Positions 28,047 to 35,638 of a DNA stretch of 64,000 nt are shown in pieces. The position numbers and the translations under genes were made by a program. The notes beneath the pieces were generated by a model. It was not told where the DNA came from. It ran no database searches and saw only the letters and a list, made by a program, of their open reading frames with translations. The stretch's first letter is position 1. Each line of letters opens with the position of its first letter. The stretch comes from Taklimakanibacter albus (GTDB taxonomy: Bacteria; Pseudomonadota; Alphaproteobacteria; Rhizobiales; Aestuariivirgaceae), in NCBI RefSeq assembly GCF_016595235.1, contig NZ_JAENHL010000008.1, forward strand, positions 478,390 through 542,389, written 5' to 3'.

Positions 28047-28864
28047 CCGCTCGCCTCCCCTGTTGCCGCCGCGATCGCCAGATACTGGGCGCGTTTGGCG
28101 AGCGGCAGCGCCAATATCTCGGCCTCGCTCCAATGATAGGCGCGCGCCATGCGATAGACATCGCCATAAAGCGCACTCGAACTGCCGAAGGCTCCCTTCA
28201 GAAGCGCATAACCGTCGAGCAGTGTCTCGAAACTCGCGGCGCAATGGGGGCATTCGACCGCGATGCGGCATTCCGCCAAGGGATCGAGCGCCAGAAGTTT
28301 TTCGGCGAGCTCGGCCTCGCAGTCTTCCGGCAGGGCTTCGCGCGCGACCGCTTGTCCTTGCGCATCGAAGAGCGCCGTCAGGCAGGACTCGAGCAGACGG
28401 CGGGCAGATTTCTGTCCCAGACCCAGCGTCCTTTCGAGAACTGCCCCCGTGGGCAGAGTCACTTCCGCGGCCCAGCTCCCGTCGCGCGCGGCGAGAACAC
28501 AGCGCCGGTCCGAGGTATCGGGTTGCGCCGACACCAGGTCGCGGAAGCGGATCGGCACTTCGACGATGTTCTTGCAGGACGGGCAGGTGACGACGAGATC
28601 CGTCTCGGCGCCGAGGAGACGAGAACAGAGCGCGAGAAGTAGGCGCTCGCGATCACCGACGGTCAGTTGCGCAAGCTCGTCCGGCACGGGCGTATGCTCG
28701 CCGATGCGCAGCACCAGGCTGTCGATGAGCGCGCTCACGCAGCGGACCGGCGGTGTGGCGCCCCTATCGACGAAGAGCGCCTGATCATTGCCGGTCGGCT
28801 CACGCAGCTCGACAAGACGGCGAGCGTCCAGGCCATGCAGCAACTCCACATAAAATGACTGCAT
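28043..28864 (-). CDS. Zinc-ribbon baseplate/tail assembly chaperone-like protein
   Basis: This 273-residue protein has two CxxC knuckles, CPSC at 94-97 and CPHC at 205-208, separated by about 110 residues, and LTVGDRERLLLALCSRLLG just before the first. A helical end (YGDVYRMARAYHWSEAEILAL) resembles gp26-type baseplate chaperones of T4-like phages (the PF12322 type). I infer an assembly chaperone that binds zinc through the two pairs. The ATG at 28864 is preferred; a GGGGAG lies about 13 bases upstream. A start at 28903 would add 13 residues. It is between the tube gene (43-base gap) and the proline-rich gene (ATGA overlap). Confidence 0.65.
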   Translation of the reverse strand: MQSFYVELLHGLDARRLVELREPTGNDQALFVDRGATPPVRCVSALIDSLVLRIGEHTPVPDELAQLTVGDRERLLLALCSRLLGAETDLVVTCPSCKNIVEVPIRFRDLVSAQPDTSDRRCVLAARDGSWAAEVTLPTGAVLERTLGLGQKSARRLLESCLTALFDAQGQAVAREALPEDCEAELAEKLLALDPLAECRIAVECPHCAASFETLLDGYALLKGAFGSSSALYGDVYRMARAYHWSEAEILALPLAKRAQYLAIAAATGEASG

Positions 28865-28907
28865 CGGAGATCGAGCTCCCCACACGCCTCGATTGCCGTC
28901 CAAAGCG

Positions 28908-29432
28908 TTATGCCGGGACCGTAAAGCTCGGCTCGACCGGCTCGGTCACGGCGACGTCGCGCTGCCAGCCCTCATTCTCGAGCTTCAGCGTCTGGATCGC
29001 GATCGCATTGGCATTGGCGTCGAGATCGGGCAGCGCCTGAAAGTCCGACACCCAGCAGCGGAATATCTGATAGGAGAGGACCTTCTGGCCGGCTTCATTG
29101 AAGACATCGAGGATCACATCCTTGCGGAAATCGGCGAGCGACACTTCCGAGCCGGCGCCGGCGCCGAAATTCCAGACCTTGTTGGCCCAGCGTTCGAATT
29201 CGAGATCATGCGTCACGCCGCGTTCCAGCGTGATCGCCTCGAACTTGCTGCGTCCGGGCGACTTGCGCGCCGTCGAGGGATCACCGCCCTCGCGGTGCTC
29301 GATCACTTCGGTGCTGCGCTTGAGCGCACCGACCTTGCTGATGCCGGCCACATAGCGGCCGTCCCATTTCACCCGGAACTTGAAGTTCTTGTAAGGATCG
29401 AAACGGCGGGCATTGACGGTAAAAGGCGCCAT
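28908..29432 (-). CDS. Inner tube protein (gp19-like, Afp1/Afp5 type)
   Basis: This 174-residue tail-tube protein of the gp19 family forms stacked hexameric rings that make the conduit for cargo. Seen: NFKFRVKWDGRYVAGISKVG at about 16-35, ITLERGVTHDLEFERWAN, and the C-terminal SYQIFRCWVSDFQALPDLDA, all conserved in this family. The length is normal. It is the only tube gene in the locus, whereas Afp/PVC have two or three. It starts ten bases after the sheath gene. Confidence 0.92.
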   Translation of the reverse strand: MAPFTVNARRFDPYKNFKFRVKWDGRYVAGISKVGALKRSTEVIEHREGGDPSTARKSPGRSKFEAITLERGVTHDLEFERWANKVWNFGAGAGSEVSLADFRKDVILDVFNEAGQKVLSYQIFRCWVSDFQALPDLDANANAIAIQTLKLENEGWQRDVAVTEPVEPSFTVPA

Positions 29433-29442
29433 GGTTCTCTCC

Positions 29443-31449
29443 TCACTCGGCCGTCGCGCGGGCGATCTGCTGGATCTTGATGATGACGAATTCGGCGGGC
29501 TTCAGCGGCGCGAAGCCGACCTCGATATTGACGATGCCGTTGTCGATATCGCTCTGCGTCGTCGTCTCCCCGTCGCATTTGACGAAATAAGCCTCGTTCG
29601 GCGTCGAGCCCTGGAATGCGCTCTGACGGAACAGGTCCTGCATGAAGGCCCCGATATTGAGCCGGATCTGCGACCAGAGCGGCTCGTCATTGGGCTCGAA
29701 CACGACCCATTTGGTGCCGCGATAAAGGCTTTCCTCGAGGAACAGCGTCGTGCGGCGAACGGGAAGATACTTCCAGTCGGACGCAAGCGCATCCGCGCCT
29801 TCAAGCGTGCGGGCCCCCCAGCAGATGTTGCTGAAGATCGGGAAGTTGCGCAGGCAATTGACGCCGAGCGGATTGAGCGTGCCGTTCTCGAGATCCGTCA
29901 TCACATAAGTGAGGCTCTCGACATTGCGCAATCTGGCATCGGTGCCGGCCGGCGCCTTCCAGACGCCGCGCGCCGTGTCTGTCCTCGCCCACAACCCCGC
30001 GATGGTGCCGCTCGCCGCCAGCGAGCGCTGACGGTTCTGGTTGAGCGGGTCGGGCGTGAAGGTGCGCGGATAATAGACGGCTGAATTCGGATGCCGGAGC
30101 GATTCATTGGCGGCGAGCCAGGTCTGCATCTGGTCGATCGAGACGACGCTCTCGGGAATGTCGATGATGATCATCGAACGCCGGCTCTCGGCATAGGTGA
30201 TCGCTTCCGCATAGACCGACAAGGCGCCGGCCTGACCGAGACGCGGCGCATCAGGAATGGCGATGATATTCACGAGATCCATGTCGTCGATCGCGTAAAG
30301 CCCGGTCTTGAGCCCGGCATTGCCGCGGAAGGCCGCGGCGGGGACCAGATAATTGCCGCTCGCCGGATCGATGATGGTGCCGTCGGCGCCGCTGCCGGCG
30401 GTCGGCAAGAACTGCAAGGGACGCGTCGAGAGCGGCGCCGACAGCCCGTAGTTCACGGCGTCAGGGCCGGCGAAGGTAAAGGTCGCGGTCGGCTCGAAGG
30501 GCTGGGCGCCCTTGCCGGCAATGACAACGAAGCGGCGCGGATTGGTCACCGATCCGGCGCCAATGATGTCGACCGTGGCGCCGGTAAAATAGGCGCGCAA
30601 TTCCGCCGGGATCGACGCCCCGGCTCCCGCCGAGCGTAAGGCCGTCTGCAGGCCGGCGGCCCATTCGGTGAAACCGCCAGTGGCCGTTGTCGGAATAGTG
30701 AGGGCAATCGCACCAGGCGCCACACTCAGGCTGACCGTGATGTCCTTGAGATCTGCAAAAGGCGGCACCGCCGCGGCGAGATCGGCGCCGACCGTGCCGT
30801 TCGCGGCCGGCGGCGTCAGATCGCTCAGCGCCGAGGCGCGGCTGAGCTGGATCAAGCGCGAGCCCTGATTAACCACATCGACGGCATAGTTCGCCGTGTC
30901 CGGCTTCATGGTCAGATTGCGGAAGCTCTCGGTCTGCAGCACCGTCGTGCGGTTGCCTGTGATCGCGACCTCGCTGACGAAGAGATTGAACAATGTGTCG
31001 GTCTGCGCACTCACATGCTCGACCTCGAGCCTCAGGAAATTACCCCAGTCGCCCGGATTGGCCGCCGAGGCGCCGCGCATGCGCCGGCCAGCGGTGAATT
31101 TCAGGATCGCGGCGCCGCCGAAGCTGGCGAGCGTGCCATTGGCGGCGGCGGTGACCGCGGCGATGGGGCCCGCCACGGGGCCCGGCTGGCCGATACGCAC
31201 CACCCAGGCTTCGGTGCCGCCATTGAGGAAGAACTGCTGGATCGCATAGGAAGCTTCGCTCGACCGGTCGAGGCCGCCATATTCACGCTCGAAGTCGGCG
31301 GCGCTCAGAAGCCGCACGGCCTCATCGAGCAGCCCTTTGCGGAAGGTACCGACAAAAACAGCCGTCGAGGTCGCGACCGCGGCGACGGGGCGAACACCGC
31401 TCGAGATTTCTTCAACATAGACACCGGGATAAGTGGGGCGAACAGGCAC
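29443..31449 (-). CDS. Contractile sheath protein
   Basis: This 668-residue sheath subunit surrounds the tube and contracts to drive it into the target. The N-terminus (PTYPGVYVEEISSGVRP, residues 4-20) and C-terminus (NGIVNIEVGFAPLKPAEFVI) are the conserved sheath ends that interlock neighbouring subunits. The middle (about 110-380) holds extra beta-rich domains, making it longer than the 350-480 residues common in eCIS. I chose a GTG start at 31449 because GGAGGTG lies seven bases upstream; the frame continues to an ATG at 31476 with no such site. It is the only sheath gene and the first gene of the 20-gene transcript. Confidence 0.93.
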   Translation of the reverse strand: MPVRPTYPGVYVEEISSGVRPVAAVATSTAVFVGTFRKGLLDEAVRLLSAADFEREYGGLDRSSEASYAIQQFFLNGGTEAWVVRIGQPGPVAGPIAAVTAAANGTLASFGGAAILKFTAGRRMRGASAANPGDWGNFLRLEVEHVSAQTDTLFNLFVSEVAITGNRTTVLQTESFRNLTMKPDTANYAVDVVNQGSRLIQLSRASALSDLTPPAANGTVGADLAAAVPPFADLKDITVSLSVAPGAIALTIPTTATGGFTEWAAGLQTALRSAGAGASIPAELRAYFTGATVDIIGAGSVTNPRRFVVIAGKGAQPFEPTATFTFAGPDAVNYGLSAPLSTRPLQFLPTAGSGADGTIIDPASGNYLVPAAAFRGNAGLKTGLYAIDDMDLVNIIAIPDAPRLGQAGALSVYAEAITYAESRRSMIIIDIPESVVSIDQMQTWLAANESLRHPNSAVYYPRTFTPDPLNQNRQRSLAASGTIAGLWARTDTARGVWKAPAGTDARLRNVESLTYVMTDLENGTLNPLGVNCLRNFPIFSNICWGARTLEGADALASDWKYLPVRRTTLFLEESLYRGTKWVVFEPNDEPLWSQIRLNIGAFMQDLFRQSAFQGSTPNEAYFVKCDGETTTQSDIDNGIVNIEVGFAPLKPAEFVIIKIQQIARATAE

Positions 31450-31554
31450 GGGCGCACCTCCATCTGGCCAGCACATGCCTGCGCTCGCTCAGCCAAAATC
31501 CAACTACGCCCTCTCATTTGCGCAGGCTTAGTTCAGATCTCGCCCTCGATGTTG

Positions 31555-31582
31555 AGTATACAACAGGAAGGGTCAGAGTCCA
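31555..31582 (-). promoter_or_regulatory. Candidate sigma-70-type promoter of the eCIS operon
   Basis: On the minus strand TGGACT (31582-31577) and TATACT (31560-31555) are separated by 16 bases and lie about 105 bases ahead of the sheath start. The match to TTGACA/TATAAT is moderate. The GTATAC core is also part of the short dyad GTTGAGTATACAAC. Support is sequence resemblance only. Confidence 0.35.
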
Positions 31583-31599
31583 GTTACTATTGCAGAAGG

Positions 31600-31617
31600 T
31601 CACACGCCTTTGTGTGA
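31600..31617. promoter_or_regulatory. Perfect inverted repeat TCACAC-N6-GTGTGA, candidate operator
   Basis: Two 6-base arms with a 6-base spacer (GCCTTT) lie 151 bases upstream of the sheath start and just upstream of the candidate promoter. The size is that of a dimeric regulator site. TGTGA half-sites suggest a CRP/FNR-like protein, but the arms are inverted relative to the classical CRP order (TGTGA-N6-TCACA), so another regulator is as likely. Confidence 0.4.
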
Positions 31618-31711
31618 GAAATACCACAAGACTGTAACAAGGCCGCCGATAGAGATGAATTGTCTTGAAATGAAACGAATCTCTTAGGCGACATGGAACC
31701 GAAGGAACCCT

Positions 31712-31729
31712 TGCACATTATATAGTGCA
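31712..31729. promoter_or_regulatory. Inverted repeat TGCAC-N8-GTGCA, candidate operator
   Basis: Five-base perfect arms enclose ATTATATA, itself nearly symmetric, giving an 18-base dyad. It is 154 bases upstream of the dps start and about 260 bases upstream of the sheath start. An AT-rich core inside a GC-rich genome supports a protein-binding or promoter role. Confidence 0.4.
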
Positions 31730-31757
31730 CTGGGGCGTTCTCACGGACGCCCTCTTT

Positions 31758-31801
31758 ATGAGCTCGTCGTAACCCCTGCATGAACTCGTCGTAACCCCCG
31801 C
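31758..31801. repeat. Two tandem 22-bp direct repeats upstream of dps
   Basis: The unit ATGARCTCGTCGTAACCCCY (plus GC) occurs twice head to tail at 31758-31779 and 31780-31801, with 20 of 22 bases identical. A 22-base period puts both copies on the same face of the helix, as expected for an activator or response-regulator site. The last copy ends 81 bases before the dps start codon. Confidence 0.6.
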
Positions 31802-31882
31802 GCCGGTCGATTGTTCGCTCAGAGCCAATATGCTATTCAGCAGACGACAAATGACCGAGCCGCTCCACTCAAAGAGAGTCCC

Positions 31883-32416
31883 ATGAACGCTCGTGATTCC
31901 AAGTCCTTGCGCACCGCCCCGCTCGAAACGCCCAGCGATCTCAAATCCAATGCCGTACGCGATATCGCCGGCGCGCTGAACATGCTGCTGGCGGATGCCT
32001 TCGCCCTCTATATGAAGACGAAGAACTTCCACTGGCATGTCTCGGGCCCACATTTCCGCGACTATCACCTGCTTCTCGACGAGCAGGCGGCCCAGATCTA
32101 CGCCGCGACCGACGACATGGCGGAGCGCGCCCGCAAGATCGGTGGCACGACATTGCGCTCGATCGGCCACATTGCGCGGCTGCAGCGCATCAAGGACAAT
32201 GACGCGGAATTCGTGACGCCGCTCGACATGCTGGCGGAACTGCGCCAGGACAATCAGCAGATGGTGACCAGCCTCAGGGAGGTCCACGACCTGTGCGACG
32301 AACATGGCGATGTGGCGACCGCGAGCCTGATCGAGAACTGGATCGACGAAACCGAAAGACGCGTCTGGTTCCTGTTCGAGACGACACGGGCGGGCGAAAG
32401 CGCGCGAGGCGCGTGA
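31883..32416 (+). CDS. dps: Dps-family DNA-protecting ferritin
   Basis: This 177-residue miniferritin assembles to a 12-mer, oxidises and stores iron and protects DNA from peroxide. The signature KTKNFHWHVSGPHFRDYHLL followed by LDEQ contains the ferroxidase His, Asp and Glu residues in the usual spacing. The lysine/arginine-containing N-terminal tail is typical for DNA binding. The ATG at 31883 has AAAGAGAG ahead; a start at 31811 has no site. It is divergent from the eCIS operon and eight bases ahead of the SulP gene. Such genes are usually induced by oxidative or starvation stress; no OxyR or general-stress promoter could be firmly identified here. Confidence 0.92.
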   Translation: MNARDSKSLRTAPLETPSDLKSNAVRDIAGALNMLLADAFALYMKTKNFHWHVSGPHFRDYHLLLDEQAAQIYAATDDMAERARKIGGTTLRSIGHIARLQRIKDNDAEFVTPLDMLAELRQDNQQMVTSLREVHDLCDEHGDVATASLIENWIDETERRVWFLFETTRAGESARGA

Positions 32417-32423
32417 CGATGCC

Positions 32424-34094
32424 GTGAGTGGCCCGCCATCCCCGCGCCTGTTCGGCTCCTTCCGGGGCTGGCGTTTCGCCTTCGCCGGCCGCGATATCCT
32501 GGTCGGGCTGACGCTCGCCGCCATCACCATCCCCGAGCAGATGGCGACCGCGCGTCTCGGTGGCTTCGAGCCGCAGACGGGCTTCTACGCCTTCATCGGC
32601 GCGACACTCGGCTTCGCGGCCCTGGGCGCGAGCCGGGTGCTCACCGTCGGCGCCGATTCGACCATCACGCCAATTTTCGCCGGAACGCTTGCCTTGCTGG
32701 CGGCAGGCGGGGGCACGTCGCTCGCGGCCGCCGCGGTGGCACTGGCCCTGCTCGTCGGTCTCATGCTCATCCTCGCCGGCTGCCTCCGGCTCGGCTGGGT
32801 GGCCAATCTCCTGTCGACGCCGATCATCACCGGGTTTCTCGCCGGCATCGCGGTCCATATCGTTGTTTCGCAGCTGCCAGGCCTTTTCGGCATTGCCGCC
32901 GCAGGCGAAAACCTGCCGGCCCACGTGCTGGCGATCCTGCATCAGCTCGGCGCGATCAATCCCTTCACGACGGCGATCGGGCTCGGCGTCTGCCTCACCA
33001 TTCTCATCGCCGAACGCATCGACATGCGCATTCCGGGCGCTCTGATCGGCCTGGTCCTCGCCACCCTGGCCGTGGTCCTGCTCGGGCTCGAAGCCAAGGG
33101 CGTCGCGGTGCTCGGCGTCCTCCCGGGCGGCCTGCCGCAGCCGATCCTGCCCGATCTCGACGATCTCCGCCAATTGCTGCCGCTGGCCCTGATCCTCACG
33201 CTCATCGTCATGATGCAGACCGCGGCGGTGATCCATTCCTTTCCGGGACCTGAGCGGCAGGCGTCGGACACCAATCGCGACTTCATCGGGATGGGCGCCG
33301 GCAATCTCCTGGCGGCGCTGGGCGGCGCCTTTCCCATCAATGCCAGTCCGCCGCGCACCGCCGTGGTGGCGGAAGCGGGCGGGACCTCGCAATTGGGGGC
33401 TCTGGTCGCCGCTTTCATCGTGCTGGCACTCGCTTTGTGGGGCGGCGCACTCCTCGCTCAGGTGCCGCAGGCGGCGCTTGCCGGCGTTCTGCTCTTCGTG
33501 GCGCAGCGCATCTTCCGCCTCGGTGCGATGCTCAGGATCGCGCGTGAGGCACCGCTCGAATTCGTGCTGGTGGCGCTCACCGCCATCGCCATCGTCCTGT
33601 TGCCGATCGAAGCGGGCGTCGCCATCGGCATCGGCCTGTCGCTATTGCATGGCGTGTGGATGACGACCCATACGCATCCGATCGAGCTTCACCGGATTTC
33701 CGGCACGACCGTGTGGTGGCCGGCGGGCAAGGAGCGGCCGGGCGAAACCGTGGACGGCGTCGCCGTCATCGGCTTCCAGGCGCCGCTTCTCTTCGCCAAT
33801 GCCGAAACGTTCAAGACCGGTATGATCGCCGCCATCGACGCGCATCAGCCACCGCCGCGCCTGGTCGTGCTCGAGGCAAGCGGCATCGCCGATATCGACT
33901 TCACCGCCGCGCAGGCGCTGATCGGTGTCGTCAATCACTGCAAGGCGGCGGGGATCCGCTTCGCCATCACCCGGCTCGAATCGGTGCGGGCGCAATCGGC
34001 CCTCGAACGCTTCGGCGTCCTCTCCGAACTCGGCTCCGACCACCTCCTGCACAGCGCCGAAGAGGCGGTGCGAACGCTCGCATCCAAAGGATGA
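32424..34094 (+). CDS. SulP-family inorganic anion transporter with STAS domain
   Basis: This 556-residue membrane protein has about 11-12 hydrophobic segments between residues 20 and 420 and a cytosolic STAS domain at about 440-550 (LVVLEASGIADIDFTAAQAL). The family moves sulfate, bicarbonate or other anions, usually by proton or sodium symport. The N-terminal DILVGLTLAAITIPEQMA is the SulP signature, in which the usual PQ is replaced by PE. The substrate cannot be read from the sequence. The GTG at 32424 starts seven bases after dps and the stop overlaps the next gene (ATGA), so the three genes form an operon. Confidence 0.88.
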   Translation: MSGPPSPRLFGSFRGWRFAFAGRDILVGLTLAAITIPEQMATARLGGFEPQTGFYAFIGATLGFAALGASRVLTVGADSTITPIFAGTLALLAAGGGTSLAAAAVALALLVGLMLILAGCLRLGWVANLLSTPIITGFLAGIAVHIVVSQLPGLFGIAAAGENLPAHVLAILHQLGAINPFTTAIGLGVCLTILIAERIDMRIPGALIGLVLATLAVVLLGLEAKGVAVLGVLPGGLPQPILPDLDDLRQLLPLALILTLIVMMQTAAVIHSFPGPERQASDTNRDFIGMGAGNLLAALGGAFPINASPPRTAVVAEAGGTSQLGALVAAFIVLALALWGGALLAQVPQAALAGVLLFVAQRIFRLGAMLRIAREAPLEFVLVALTAIAIVLLPIEAGVAIGIGLSLLHGVWMTTHTHPIELHRISGTTVWWPAGKERPGETVDGVAVIGFQAPLLFANAETFKTGMIAAIDAHQPPPRLVVLEASGIADIDFTAAQALIGVVNHCKAAGIRFAITRLESVRAQSALERFGVLSELGSDHLLHSAEEAVRTLASKG

Positions 34095-34726
34095 CGGTCA
34101 TGCAAAGCCAAAATCACGATCCCTATGTCAAGCCGACCCGGATCCTCGATCTGCGGCCGACCCAGATCACCGTCGGCATGCGTGAAGTCTCCGACAAGCG
34201 CCGACGCTGGCGCCGCGAGCATGGCAAGCGTGCCTCGGAGTTTCTCGGCCGCCATATGATCCCGATCGTCATGGGGCCGAAGAACCGGCCCTATGTGATC
34301 GATCACCATCACTTGGCGTTGGCGCTGCATCAGGAAGGCGTCGAGCATGTGCTGACGACGATGGTCGCCGATTTCAGCCATCTGGCGAAGGACGCCTTCT
34401 GGGTGGTGCTCGACAATCGCGGCCTGATACATCCTTTCGATGCGACCGGCAAGCGCTGCGGCTATGGCGACATTCCCGCCTCGATCGCCGGGCTCATCGA
34501 CGACCCCTATCGCTCGCTCGCCGGCGCGTTGCGCCGCGTCGGCGGCTATGCCAAGGATACCGCCCCTTTCAGCGAGTTCCTGTGGGCGGATTTCCTGCGC
34601 CGCCATATCAAGCAAGCCGCGGTCGAGAAAAATTTCGAGCGCGCGCTCAAGCAGGCGCTGGCCTTCGCCCGCAAGCCGGCAGCCAGCTATCTGCCGGGCT
34701 GGTGCGGGCCTGTGACCGATGATTGA
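34091..34726 (+). CDS. ParB-like nuclease-fold protein (ParBc_2 type)
   Basis: This 211-residue protein resembles the PF08857 ParB-like family: the N-terminal LDLRPTQITVGMREV, then PYVIDHHHLALALHQEGV (the conserved histidine stretch at about 80-95) and FWVVLDNRG. Members are small cytosolic proteins of unknown role with the ParB/sulfiredoxin fold; they are not chromosome-partition ParB. The ATG at 34091 overlaps the SulP stop; an ATG at 34100 has better spacing to AAAGG. It is encoded behind an anion transporter in many genomes' hypothetical annotations, but I cannot give a mechanism. Confidence 0.7.
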   Translation: MTVMQSQNHDPYVKPTRILDLRPTQITVGMREVSDKRRRWRREHGKRASEFLGRHMIPIVMGPKNRPYVIDHHHLALALHQEGVEHVLTTMVADFSHLAKDAFWVVLDNRGLIHPFDATGKRCGYGDIPASIAGLIDDPYRSLAGALRRVGGYAKDTAPFSEFLWADFLRRHIKQAAVEKNFERALKQALAFARKPAASYLPGWCGPVTDD

Positions 34727-34788
34727 ATAAGGGGAATTCAGCTTCCATCCGGAGAGTTACCAAGGGTCTCTCAGGACTCCATTGACTA

Positions 34789-34805
34789 TAGTATACCGTA
34801 TGCTA
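34789..34805. promoter_or_regulatory. 17-bp dyad, likely operator of the GntR regulator (site 1)
   Basis: TAGTATACCGTATGCTA is symmetric about the central C with one mismatched pair. It starts one base after TTGACT, a plausible -35 element, and lies 24 bases before the gntR start. The internal 14 bases AGTATACCGTATGC recur at 36812-36825. Autoregulation by the adjacent GntR protein is the simplest explanation. Confidence 0.65.
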
Positions 34806-34828
34806 AGGCTAACCAACGAGCGGGGGCC

Positions 34829-35593
34829 ATGTCAGGCCGCCTCATTAAGAGCACGCAGAGCATGGTGACACAATCGAAGGCGCGTCCACGCAAGAGTCCG
34901 GTCAAAGGCTGGATTCCGGGTGCGTCGGCCTCACCGCTTTCCCCCATCGAGCGCAGCAAGACGACCGCGGATGAGGTCGAAGAGCGCCTCATCATGGCCA
35001 TCGCCATGGGCGACAAGGCGGCCGGCGAGCGCATCACCGAGGCCGAGCTCGCCCAGGCTCTCAATGTCAGCCGCGTTCCCGCCCGCGAGGCGATGCAGAA
35101 GCTCCTTCTGCGCGGCATCCTGGTCGAAAGCGAGCAACGCGGCCTGCGCGTCACCGATTACGGCGAGGAGCGGATCGCCGAATTGTTCGAGCTGCGCTTC
35201 GCCATCGAAAAGATCATCTTCCAGCATGTCATGCGCTCGAGCCGCGGCCGCGCCCAGCTCATCGCCGAACTCGAGGCCATTATCGGCCAGATGCGCGAAT
35301 TGTCGGGCTCGGGCGATCCGGTATTGCTGGGCTCGATCGACCTCGATTTCCACCGCGCCGTCGCCAAACATTCCGGCAATGTGCTCGCCGCCAAGATCTG
35401 GGAAGGTCTCGCCCAGCACATGCTGATCATCTTCTGCCGCGACTGGACCACCGCCAAGGATCGGACCGGCGAGGTCAAGCTGCATGAGCAGCTCATCGAC
35501 TTCATCCGCAATGGCGCGCCCAATGACATCGACGATGTGCTGAAGAAGCATTTCACCGATCCCGCCAGCCGGACCCGCACGCTCAAGAGCTGA
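34829..35593 (+). CDS. GntR-family (FadR/FCD subfamily) transcriptional regulator
   Basis: This 254-residue regulator has a winged helix at about 45-110 (ITEAELAQALNVSRVPAREAMQ) and an all-helical FCD effector domain at about 120-245 with the FELRFAIEK start and a FHRAVAKHSGN histidine motif that usually binds a metal and an organic acid. It precedes the enolase-superfamily gene by 45 bases and most likely controls it and the transporter downstream. The 36-40 residue N-terminal extension before the HTH is longer than usual; an internal ATG at 34862 is a possible alternative start. Confidence 0.9.
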   Translation: MSGRLIKSTQSMVTQSKARPRKSPVKGWIPGASASPLSPIERSKTTADEVEERLIMAIAMGDKAAGERITEAELAQALNVSRVPAREAMQKLLLRGILVESEQRGLRVTDYGEERIAELFELRFAIEKIIFQHVMRSSRGRAQLIAELEAIIGQMRELSGSGDPVLLGSIDLDFHRAVAKHSGNVLAAKIWEGLAQHMLIIFCRDWTTAKDRTGEVKLHEQLIDFIRNGAPNDIDDVLKKHFTDPASRTRTLKS

Positions 35594-35638
35594 TCGACGC
35601 CTCGGCCCGTCTCACAAAACAAAGAACAGGACGCCTAC

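Larger units (their letters stand above)
31450..31882. promoter_or_regulatory. Divergent regulatory region between the eCIS operon and dps
   Basis: No gene is supported in these 433 bases. They must hold the promoters for the leftward eCIS transcript and the rightward dps transcript. The GC content drops visibly compared with the coding regions around it. Three symmetric or repeated elements, listed separately, are the main content. Confidence 0.75.

Noticed and set aside
3727-31449. Prophage or type VI secretion locus
   Set aside because: No capsid, portal, terminase, integrase or lysis genes and no TssJ/L/M, while an AAA+ ATPase of Afp15 type, a Pvc16 cap and DUF4157 proteins are present, which fits eCIS.
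31690-31740. General-stress (EcfG) promoter ahead of dps
   Set aside because: GGAAC occurs at 31695 and 31704, but no CGTT follows at the required 16-17 base distance; CATT after the first is too weak.
34091-34726. Plasmid or chromosome partition ParB
   Set aside because: No ParA, no ParB helix-turn-helix domain and no parS-like sites; it is the small ParB-like family of unknown role.
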